Of a stretch of 5,757 nucleotides of DNA, positions 1 through 5,757 are shown piece by piece. Origin of the DNA: DATBMY01 sp036554605. GTDB taxonomy: Bacteria > Acidobacteriota > Blastocatellia > UBA7656. The notes below the pieces were generated by a model that was not told where the DNA came from, made no database searches, and saw nothing but the letters and a program-made list of their open reading frames with translations. Each line of letters opens with the position of its first letter. The first letter of the stretch is position 1. The stretch lies in the NCBI GenBank assembly GCA_036554605.1, contig DATBMY010000090.1:1-5757 (forward strand), in the 5' to 3' direction. A program made the translations under genes and the position numbers.

Positions 1-31
1 CGGCTCCCGCCTGAGCCGGAGGGCTGTGCTG

Positions 32-211
32 ATGGCTGATAGAATTATCGAAGAGATCAAAGGGTTGCGAACTCTCAGAGAACTCTTCCTCTGGGCCCTC
101 GACAGAAAGCCTCCGGCCGAGATCGTTGAGATCATAACCCAGGACGAGTTCACGCTCGACGTGATCTTGAGGGTTTCGCCCGAAATCTATCTGGTCTTCG
201 ATACCAACTGA
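32..211 (+). CDS. Small acidic hypothetical protein (59 aa)
   Basis: I do not recognise a named family. The ATG at 32 is preferred because the GGAGGG at 18-23 lies 8 nt upstream, a good ribosome-binding spacing; an in-frame GTG at 26 would sit only 2 nt from it. The predicted product is 59 residues, rich in Asp/Glu (about 12 acidic against 7 basic residues), with one Trp and no Cys. The N-terminal half looks helical (IIEEIKGLRTLRELFLWALD), followed by a Pro-Pro turn. The C-terminal half looks like beta strands (EIVEIITQDEFTLDVIL, then a YLVFDT ending). There is no signal peptide or membrane helix, so it is probably cytoplasmic. The QDEFTLDV...YLVFDT pattern resembles, from memory, short uncharacterised proteins in Acidobacteriota and Planctomycetota; that is a recollection, not a search result. 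A TGA at 12-14 may end an upstream gene cut by the window edge, which would make this the last gene of an operon. That it is a real gene is likely; its function is unknown. Confidence 0.6.
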   Translation: MADRIIEEIKGLRTLRELFLWALDRKPPAEIVEIITQDEFTLDVILRVSPEIYLVFDTN

Positions 212-213
212 CT

Positions 214-253
214 CGGCGCAATTCGAGCGGTCGCTCCTTTCGATCACGCGCCG
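214..253 (+). terminator. Weak nested hairpin after the small gene, possible terminator
   Basis: Just after the small gene's stop, GAGCGGTCGCTC (225-236) can form a short stem and is followed by CCTTT. It is flanked by CGGCGC (214-219) and its exact reverse complement GCGCCG (248-253). The stems are short and there is no real T-run, so this is only a candidate 3'-end structure. The rest of the gap up to 392 shows no promoter or gene I can defend. Confidence 0.22.
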
Positions 254-392
254 GATGCCGATGAGCTGTTGCGGCGCCGGGTGGAGAGCGGATGGCGCCC
301 GACGCCGAGCCGCCTTAAAGGGGGCGACCGGGTGCTCGGACACGCCGCGTGCCTTTACGCACAAGAGTGCAAAAACGAGGAAAAAGGTTGAA

Positions 393-1814
393 ATGAAAAA
401 GAGAGCGCTTGCACTTGCATCGATCATGCTTCTGTTTCAGGTGCCCGACCTCGGCGCGCAAAGCAACCCGCGGCGCGGCGCGCGGCAGGCCGTCGCGCTG
501 AATCCGCAAATACAAAGAATCGTTCGCGAGGTATCGGCCTCAAACATTGAAGCCATTATTCGAAAGCTCGCGTCTTTCGGCACGCGACACACTCTATCGG
601 AAACCGAAAGCGACAGCCGTGGCATAGGCGCGGCGCGCAGGTGGATAAAACAGGAGATGGAGCGTTACGGCCAGCTCTCGGGCGGCCGCCTGCGCGTGGA
701 GTTCGATCAGTTCACGACCCCCGCCGCGGGTCGCATCCCGAAGCCTACCGAGGTGGTCAACGTAGTGGCAACGCTGCCGGGCCGGCAGCCGGAATCGGTT
801 GACAGGATATTCGTCGTGAGCGGCCACTACGATTCTTGCGTTTGCACGCAAAGCATGACCGATGCCACGAGCGACGCCCCCGGCGCCAATGACGACGCGT
901 CGGGCACGGCCGCCGTCATGGAGATGGCTCGCGTCATGTCGAGATACGAGTTCGATGCGACGCTCGTCTTTATGGCCGTGGCAGGAGAAGAGCAGGGGCT
1001 CATCGGTTCCACGCACTGGGCCGAGATGGCGAAAGAGAAGAAGCTGAACATCGCCGGCATGTTTACCAATGACATAATCGGCAGCTCGCGCGCCGAGGAT
1101 GGACGTATTGACAATAGACACGTGCGAGTCTTTGCCGAAGGCGTGCCGCCCGCGCGAGAGACGACCGCCGAGATGCGCGCGATGCTGCAGACCGGCGGCG
1201 AAAACGATGGAGCTACGCGCCAGCTTGCCCGCTACATAAAAGAGGTCGGCGAGCGTTACGTGCCGAGGATGAACGTCACGGTGGTCTATCGCAAGGACCG
1301 CTACCTGCGCGGCGGCGACCACTCGCCATTTCTGGAGAGGGGTTACCCGGCCGTCAGGTTTACGGAGCCGAACGAAGATTTCAGACACCAGCACCAGAAG
1401 ATACGCAAAGAGAACGGCGTTCAGTATGGCGACCTGCCCGAGTTCGTTGATTTTAATTACGTCGCCCAGGTGACGCGAGTAAACGCGGCGTCGCTTGCGA
1501 GCCTGGCGCTCGCCCCGGCCGCGCCCACGAGCGTCGAGATGGAGACTGCCCGCCTTGAAAACGACACGACGTTAAGATGGGAAGCCAACAAAGAGCCGGA
1601 CCTCGCGGGCTATCAGATAGTGTGGCGCGAGACTACCGCTCCGTTCTGGCAGCATAAGATCTTTGCCGGAAATGTCACCCGCTACAGCGTGAAGGGTATA
1701 TCGAAGGACAATTATATATTCGGCGTTCGAGCCGTGGATAAAGAGGGCAACGCGAGCATGAGTGTCTATCCCAAACCTTACCGCCCGCCAAGGCGTCAGC
1801 AGACTCAACAATGA
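393..1814 (+). CDS. Secreted M28-family zinc metallopeptidase with C-terminal Fn3-like domain
   Basis: Predicted exported aminopeptidase-like enzyme using two zinc ions to hydrolyse peptide bonds; the substrate is unknown. I place the start at ATG 393, preceded by AAAAAGG at 381-387. It gives 473 residues beginning with a clear signal peptide: MKKR, then a hydrophobic stretch to about residue 17, with probable cleavage after LGA22. The M28 core runs from about 120 to 372. Its five expected metal ligands and catalytic base are all visible: H145 in GHYDS, D167 in GANDDASG, catalytic E199 and ligand E200 in AGEEQG, D227 in TNDIIG and H310 in GGDH. Residues about 376-460 look like a fibronectin type III domain (LRWEANKEPDLAGYQIVWR, later FGVRAVDKEGNAS), a common C-terminal addition on secreted hydrolases. 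The tail is rich in Pro, Arg and Gln. The only cysteines are C149 and C151, right after the first metal motif. No lipobox is seen, so I expect a periplasmic or extracellular protein. The peptidase fold is very secure; whether it is an aminopeptidase, a carboxypeptidase or another M28 activity is not decided. Confidence 0.93.
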   Translation: MKKRALALASIMLLFQVPDLGAQSNPRRGARQAVALNPQIQRIVREVSASNIEAIIRKLASFGTRHTLSETESDSRGIGAARRWIKQEMERYGQLSGGRLRVEFDQFTTPAAGRIPKPTEVVNVVATLPGRQPESVDRIFVVSGHYDSCVCTQSMTDATSDAPGANDDASGTAAVMEMARVMSRYEFDATLVFMAVAGEEQGLIGSTHWAEMAKEKKLNIAGMFTNDIIGSSRAEDGRIDNRHVRVFAEGVPPARETTAEMRAMLQTGGENDGATRQLARYIKEVGERYVPRMNVTVVYRKDRYLRGGDHSPFLERGYPAVRFTEPNEDFRHQHQKIRKENGVQYGDLPEFVDFNYVAQVTRVNAASLASLALAPAAPTSVEMETARLENDTTLRWEANKEPDLAGYQIVWRETTAPFWQHKIFAGNVTRYSVKGISKDNYIFGVRAVDKEGNASMSVYPKPYRPPRRQQTQQ

Positions 1815-2005
1815 AGGGGGGCGGCCCGCTCAATCAATTTGACCGACAATATTCCGTCATAATGACCTGCCTTTTTCCCGCGGGCTAAACGCCTGTTTAT
1901 CTAAATATCAATATTACTTAACTTGGCCCTCCCGCGCGGGGTGGCATGGTTATCGCTTTAAAGAGAGCGGATATCTGTATTCAATCAAACAAAGGTCAGG
2001 TCATA
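1815..2005. promoter_or_regulatory. Intergenic region upstream of the c-di-GMP gene, probable promoter region
   Basis: This gap separates two same-strand genes. It contains an AT-rich patch (about 1896-1922) that stands out from the surrounding GC-rich DNA and may hold the promoter of the downstream gene, although I cannot identify a convincing -35/-10 pair. Two perfect GC palindromes flank the patch: CCCGCGGG at 1877-1884 and CCCGCGCGGG at 1931-1940. Ribosome-binding candidates for the next gene are AAAGG at 1991-1995 and CAGG at 1997-2000. I see no clear terminator for the peptidase gene. Confidence 0.35.
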
Positions 2006-4441
2006 ATGAAGACCGGCGAAGATAGAAAACGCGAGCTGTCAAGGCTGTTTATCAACGGTGTCTCCTTCATCGGGTTGACCGTGCTTGCCTACGCGGTATT
2101 CGTCTTGTCAAAGGGGCCGGTCAACCCAGAGTGGATACTGTTGAGCCTCGTCACCATCCTGATGGTCTCGCGCATAGATATCTGGATACCGAAGACGTCG
2201 AGCACCGTCACCATATCCGACGCCTTCGTCTTCATATCGATCCTGCGCTACGGCACTTATGCCTCGGTGGTTCTGGCCGCGATTGACGCCGCCATATACT
2301 CGCTCCAGCATAAATCACGAAAGCGCATCATCTGGTTCAACATGGCCGTCATGAGCCTGTCGGTCTTCGTTTCGAGCGAAGCGGTCAAGTTCGTCTTCCA
2401 GGATTTCACCGCTCTGCATTCCAATATCGGCAACCTGATCATGGCGACCGGGCTCCTGGCCATGATCCATTACGTGCTCAACTCGGGCACGATGAGCATA
2501 GTCACCGCGCTGCGCCAGAGCCGCACATTCTTCTCCACCTGGAAGGACTCTTTCCTCTGGACTTCGCTTACATACTTTGCCGGGGCCGTTACGGCCTGCC
2601 TTATCCTGAAGCTGATCGAGGTCATCTCGTTTTACGCCTTCATCGTATCCGTCCCGATTCTCACCATCACCTACTTCACATACAAAGTCTACCTCGACAA
2701 AGTAGAGGCTTCGAACCGCCACGCCGAGCAGATGGCCGACCTGCACTTGAGGACCATAGAGGCGCTGGCCATCGCGATCGATGCCAAGGACGAAGTTACG
2801 CACGAGCATGTGCGGCGCGTGCAGATATACGCGACGGGGCTTGCCCGCCTTTTCGGATTGTCCGAAGCCGAGATAGAGGCGCTAAAGGCAGGCGCGTTGC
2901 TTCACGACATAGGTAAGCTGGCCGTGCCCGATTACATTCTCAATAAGCCTGGCTCGCTTACGCCCGCCGAGTTCGACAAGATGAAGATTCATACTGTGGT
3001 GGGCGCGGATATACTTCAGAGAGTCGGCTTCCCCTACCCCGTGGTCCCCGTAGTGCGCCATCACCACGAGCGATGGGATGGGCGCGGCTACCCGGACGGG
3101 CTCAAAGGCGACGAGATACCTATCACCGCGAGGATACTGACCGTTTCCGATTGCTTCGACGCGGTGCGGGAGGACCGGCAGTACCGCCGGGCGATGACGC
3201 GCGACGAAGCGATTCAGATGCTCAAGGAAGGCAGCGGCACGGTCTTCGACCCGAGCATCGTGAGCTCATTTCTCGACCACCTGGAAGAGTTCGAGGCGGA
3301 GATACGCTCGCAAAGAGTCGAGCCGCAGCATCACGCCTCGGCGCTCGTGAAAGGCGCGCGGCGCAAGGCGGCCGTCGACTCCGGCCCGCAGGTCTATGAG
3401 CAGATTCGCAACGCCCACCGCGAGGTGATCGCGCTTTACGACATAGCGCAAACCATAGGCACGAGCCTTGACCTGCGCGACACGTTCGCGGTCTTCTCAT
3501 CAAGGCTGCAAGATATAGTCAGCTACACAACCTGCGTGCTCTACCTCGAACGGCAAGACTCGACCGAAGTCGAGGCGGCGCATGTTGCGGGAAGTTACGC
3601 CGAGATAGTCAAAGGGCTTCGCATACCGTCAGGCGCGGGCATAACGGGATGGGTAGTGGCGCACCGGCACTCGATGCACAACTGCGACCCGCGGCTCGAT
3701 TTCGATGTTATGCGCGCCGAGATGCCCGAAAAATACCAGACGGCGACCGTGGTGCCGCTGATGAGGGATGGCGAAGTCCTCGGGGCGCTCGCGCTGTACT
3801 CGACCGAGCTTGCGGCATATACCCCGGATCACTTGAGGCTCGTCGAGGCGGTGGCGAAGCTGGCCTCCGACGCGATCTTCAACGCCGTCCATCACGAGAA
3901 GACCGAGACCAGCGCGATCACCGACATGCTTACGGGCCTGCCCAATGCCAGGGCCTTGCGCTATCGCTTCGAAGAAGAGGCGGATCGCGCGCGGCGACAT
4001 CGAGACAGCTTCTCGGTGGTGATGATGGACCTGGACGGCTTCAAGGCCGTTAACGACCGGCTCGGCCATCAGGCGGGAGATTACGTGCTGAAAGAGCTGG
4101 GGCAGCTACTGCTCGGCCAGGTGCGCTCGACCGACTTCATCGCCAGGTACGCGGGCGACGAGCTTGTCGCCATACTCCCCGTCGGGCAGGAGGAAGCCCA
4201 GGAGCTCGTCTACAGAATACAGAAGGCGGTCGATAAGCATGATTTCCGCTATGCCGGCGTGAAGATTCATATAGGCATAAGCATGGGATGGGCGTGCTTT
4301 AACGAAGACGGGACGACGCTGGACGAATTGCTGCTCGCGGCCGACCGGGCGATGTACGCGGATAAGAGCAGGCGAAAGAACGCCGGCGCGGATCCCAACA
4401 AGACAATCACCAACGACCTCGGGCAGTACCGCGTAATGTAG
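2006..4441 (+). CDS. Membrane-anchored HD-GYP / GAF / GGDEF protein, predicted bifunctional c-di-GMP enzyme
   Basis: Predicted inner-membrane signalling protein able in principle both to break down and to make cyclic di-GMP. The start at ATG 2006 (811 aa) is preferred over an in-frame ATG at 1946 because AAAGG/CAGG at 1991-2000 precedes it at usable spacing. Residues about 14-226 contain roughly eight hydrophobic helices, giving a cytoplasmic N- and C-terminus; this looks like a MASE-type sensory module (possibly MASE9-like, from memory). A helical linker leads to HD-GYP (about 245-433), which has H268, H300-D301 in HDIGK, H329, HHHE 352-355, DGRGYP 358-363 and D382 in SDCFDA; the expected metal ligands appear intact. 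A GAF domain follows (about 474-628, with GITGWVV), then GGDEF (about 635-790) with DLDGF 675-679 and ND 683-684. The signature is AGDEL (716-720) rather than GGDEF, and RSTD 707-710 matches the RxxD inhibitory site at the correct spacing. Domain calls are secure; which activity dominates in vivo is not known. Confidence 0.93.
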   Translation: MKTGEDRKRELSRLFINGVSFIGLTVLAYAVFVLSKGPVNPEWILLSLVTILMVSRIDIWIPKTSSTVTISDAFVFISILRYGTYASVVLAAIDAAIYSLQHKSRKRIIWFNMAVMSLSVFVSSEAVKFVFQDFTALHSNIGNLIMATGLLAMIHYVLNSGTMSIVTALRQSRTFFSTWKDSFLWTSLTYFAGAVTACLILKLIEVISFYAFIVSVPILTITYFTYKVYLDKVEASNRHAEQMADLHLRTIEALAIAIDAKDEVTHEHVRRVQIYATGLARLFGLSEAEIEALKAGALLHDIGKLAVPDYILNKPGSLTPAEFDKMKIHTVVGADILQRVGFPYPVVPVVRHHHERWDGRGYPDGLKGDEIPITARILTVSDCFDAVREDRQYRRAMTRDEAIQMLKEGSGTVFDPSIVSSFLDHLEEFEAEIRSQRVEPQHHASALVKGARRKAAVDSGPQVYEQIRNAHREVIALYDIAQTIGTSLDLRDTFAVFSSRLQDIVSYTTCVLYLERQDSTEVEAAHVAGSYAEIVKGLRIPSGAGITGWVVAHRHSMHNCDPRLDFDVMRAEMPEKYQTATVVPLMRDGEVLGALALYSTELAAYTPDHLRLVEAVAKLASDAIFNAVHHEKTETSAITDMLTGLPNARALRYRFEEEADRARRHRDSFSVVMMDLDGFKAVNDRLGHQAGDYVLKELGQLLLGQVRSTDFIARYAGDELVAILPVGQEEAQELVYRIQKAVDKHDFRYAGVKIHIGISMGWACFNEDGTTLDELLLAADRAMYADKSRRKNAGADPNKTITNDLGQYRVM

Positions 4442-4445
4442 TAAT

Positions 4446-4510
4446 GTTCAGAGTTCGAGCTTCAGCTCGCCACGCTTGCGCCATGCACGCTCTTGGCGTG
4501 AACTCTCAAC
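4446..4510. repeat. 65-nt imperfect palindrome between convergent genes, possible bidirectional terminator or REP-like element
   Basis: The outer arms, GTTCAGAGTTC (4446-4456) and GAACTCTCAAC (4500-4510), are reverse complements at 10 of 11 positions. Inside them, CGAGCTTCAGCTCG (4456-4469) is a second, perfect inverted repeat. CGCCA (4479-4483) can pair with TGGCG (4494-4498), and an alternative pairing is CACGC (4471-4475) with GCGTG (4496-4500). The element starts 4 nt after the stop codon of the HD-GYP/GGDEF gene and ends 23 nt before the stop codon of the opposing phosphatase gene. This position fits a shared transcription end for both strands, but neither side carries a T-run, so a classical intrinsic terminator is not shown. 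A dispersed REP-like palindrome is the main alternative. Confidence 0.5.
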
Positions 4511-4533
4511 TCTCCGCAGGATCTTTAAGTAAT

Positions 4534-5757
4534 TCATACGACTTTTATCACCGAAACGGTCAGATCATCTTCCGGGCCGCCGGCCACTGATGAATGGTCG
4601 CGGACCGCGCTTATGACCGCCTCTACGATTTCGCGGGCATTCCCCTCTCTGGCCGCGCGCACGATCTGTCCAAGGCGCTCGAGTCCGAAATCTTCCTCGG
4701 CAAGGCTGCGCGCTTCGACAACTCCATCGGTGTAGAGCACCAGTACGTCGCCCGGCAGAAACTCGACAATCGATTCCGAATAGCGCGCATCTTCGAGCAC
4801 CCCGAGCGGCAAGCCGCCATGCTCGAGGAACTGGCTCGTGCCATCCGACCTCAGCAGCAGAGGCGGGTTATGGCCGGCGTTGATGTAAAGCAGCCGCTTG
4901 TTTTCCGGATCGATTAGGCCGTAGAAGGTTGTTATAAACCGGTCGCCTTCGGTCGCCTCGAAGATCAATCGATTGACGCGCGCCATCACCACCCGCATCG
5001 CAAATTCATTGATTACCGTCGCGTGTATATAAGCGCGGAACGTGACCATGATGAGCGCCGCGGCCAGACCCTTGCCCGACACGTCGGCGATCAGCACGCC
5101 CAGCCGGTCGGTTACCGCATCGATGAAGTCGAAGTAGTCACCGCCCACCTCGCGCACCGGTATGCTTGTGCCGTAGAAGTCGAACCCTTTTATCTCGGGG
5201 AAGCGGCGAGGGAGCAGGCTGTCGACGACTTTGCGCGCCAGCTCAAGCTCGCTTTCGGCCCTGCGCTGCCTGACGACCTGTCTGTAGAGCAGCGTGTGAT
5301 CGATGGCCGAGGCCGCAAGCGAAGCAAACATCGTCAGAAGCTCCAGATCGCGCTCATCGTACCCGTCTATCCAGTCCGCCTCCAGGTTTATGACGCCTAT
5401 GACCTGGGAGTCGGCGCGAATGATCGGCGCGGCAATCTCCGAGCGCGTCTCGGCGCGCGCCTTGACGTAGCGCGAATCGTTCTTTACGTCGTTGACGATC
5501 TCGCCGCGCGCGTTGCGTATCACCCATCCGATTATGCCGCTTCCGGAGGCGAGGAAATCCTCTTTTATCGCGTACGGGGGATAGCCGCGAGTCTTCAACT
5601 CGAGCAGCGCCTTGCTGCGGGCGTCGATCACGCAGATTATCGCGGCCGAGTAGTCGAGCAGCTCTTTCAAAGAATCGAAGACTGTCTCAATCACTTCGTC
5701 CAGGTCCAGCGAACCGCTAACCTTTCGGACCGCGTCGATAAGCGTCTCAATCGTTTT
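4534..5757 (-). CDS. GAF-PP2C (RsbU/SpoIIE-type) serine phosphatase, N-terminus beyond window edge
   Basis: Predicted cytoplasmic metal-dependent protein phosphatase that, in known relatives, dephosphorylates an anti-sigma-factor antagonist (RsbV/SpoIIAA type) in partner switching. The reading frame stays open to the window edge, so 407 residues are visible and the true start lies beyond 5757. A GTG at 5694 falls inside the GAF fold, because the 21 residues before it (including TLIDAVRKVSGSLDLDE) read as its normal first helix. The GAF domain spans visible residues about 1-152, with GIIGWV and PIIRADSQVIGVINLEA. A charged helix (about 155-185, RQRRAESELELARKVVDSL) links it to the phosphatase domain (about 187-407). 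The metal-binding motifs are all present: GGDYFDF with D207, ADVSGKG with D225, YTDGVVEA with D344 and PEDDLT with D398. TTFYGL and INAGHNPP are also typical of the family. There is no membrane helix in the visible part; more sensory domains could lie upstream. It converges on the c-di-GMP gene. The family call is very secure; the partner protein and input signal are unknown. Confidence 0.93.
   Translation of the reverse strand, partial: KTIETLIDAVRKVSGSLDLDEVIETVFDSLKELLDYSAAIICVIDARSKALLELKTRGYPPYAIKEDFLASGSGIIGWVIRNARGEIVNDVKNDSRYVKARAETRSEIAAPIIRADSQVIGVINLEADWIDGYDERDLELLTMFASLAASAIDHTLLYRQVVRQRRAESELELARKVVDSLLPRRFPEIKGFDFYGTSIPVREVGGDYFDFIDAVTDRLGVLIADVSGKGLAAALIMVTFRAYIHATVINEFAMRVVMARVNRLIFEATEGDRFITTFYGLIDPENKRLLYINAGHNPPLLLRSDGTSQFLEHGGLPLGVLEDARYSESIVEFLPGDVLVLYTDGVVEARSLAEEDFGLERLGQIVRAAREGNAREIVEAVISAVRDHSSVAGGPEDDLTVSVIKVV

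Noticed and set aside
255..392. Upstream in-frame ATG at 255 extending the peptidase by 46 residues
   Set aside because: The extension is Arg/Ala/Cys-rich low-quality sequence that would bury the clear signal peptide starting at 393, and no good ribosome-binding site precedes 255.
594..1394. Long 266-residue open frame on the minus strand inside the peptidase gene
   Set aside because: It is His/Arg/Ala-rich with no recognisable domain, and the plus strand carries an intact enzyme with all motifs; long antisense frames are common in GC-rich genes.
1839..1863. TTGACC followed by CATAAT as a sigma70-type promoter
   Set aside because: The spacer is only 13 nt, well short of the usual 16-18, so the two hexamers do not form a credible promoter.
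1946..2005. Upstream in-frame ATG at 1946 for the HD-GYP/GGDEF gene
   Set aside because: The only G-rich stretch before it is about 1 nt away, while ATG 2006 has AAAGG/CAGG at workable spacing and leads directly into a normal charged cytoplasmic N-terminus.
3629..4069. Minus-strand and alternate plus-strand frames inside the GAF/GGDEF region
   Set aside because: No motifs, biased composition, and full overlap with a well-supported coding frame.
4594..4917. 107-residue plus-strand frame opposite the PP2C domain
   Set aside because: It is antisense to conserved phosphatase motifs and has no recognisable features or ribosome-binding site.
5692..5694. GTG at 5694 as the start of the phosphatase
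   Set aside because: The same frame remains open to the window edge and the 21 preceding residues complete the first helix of the GAF domain, so the gene is cut by the window rather than starting here.
1..5757. CRISPR arrays, tRNA/rRNA genes, insertion sequences, toxin-antitoxin or phage-defence genes
   Set aside because: I saw no regularly spaced repeats, cloverleaf-like segments, transposase motifs or defence-type domains in this window.

Overview
The window holds four protein-coding genes in bacterial DNA of fairly high GC content. ATA (Ile) and AGG/AGA (Arg) codons are common despite the GC content. My best guess is an Acidobacteriota member, perhaps a Blastocatellia-like soil lineage. 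This rests on the gene styles: a secreted M28 peptidase with an Fn3-like tail, a multi-domain HD-GYP/GAF/GGDEF protein and a GAF-PP2C phosphatase. No taxonomic marker gene is present, so the assignment is tentative.

Layout, left to right. A 59-residue acidic hypothetical protein (32-211, +) is followed by about 180 bp of non-coding DNA with a weak hairpin. Next is an exported M28-family zinc metallopeptidase (393-1814, +) with a signal peptide, all expected metal ligands and a C-terminal Fn3-like domain. A 191-bp gap with an AT-rich patch and two GC palindromes leads to a large membrane protein (2006-4441, +). It has about eight membrane helices, then HD-GYP, GAF and GGDEF domains, so one chain carries both a predicted c-di-GMP phosphodiesterase and a predicted diguanylate cyclase. 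It ends 92 bp from a convergent gene (4534 to beyond 5757, -) for a GAF-PP2C (RsbU/SpoIIE-type) serine phosphatase whose N-terminus lies outside the window. Between these two stop codons is a 65-nt imperfect palindrome.

How the genes relate. The last two genes are both intracellular signalling proteins with a GAF sensor ahead of an output domain. One is predicted to control c-di-GMP. The other is predicted to control a partner-switching (anti-sigma antagonist) pathway, but no RsbV/RsbW-type partner is visible here. The peptidase and the small protein have no evident mechanistic link to them; each looks like a separate transcription unit.

I did not find a CRISPR array, mobile element, tRNA/rRNA or a clearly unprecedented system. 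The points most worth a second look are the HD-GYP+GGDEF fusion with its AGDEL active-site variant and intact-looking inhibitory site, the convergent-gene palindrome, and the uncharacterised small protein.
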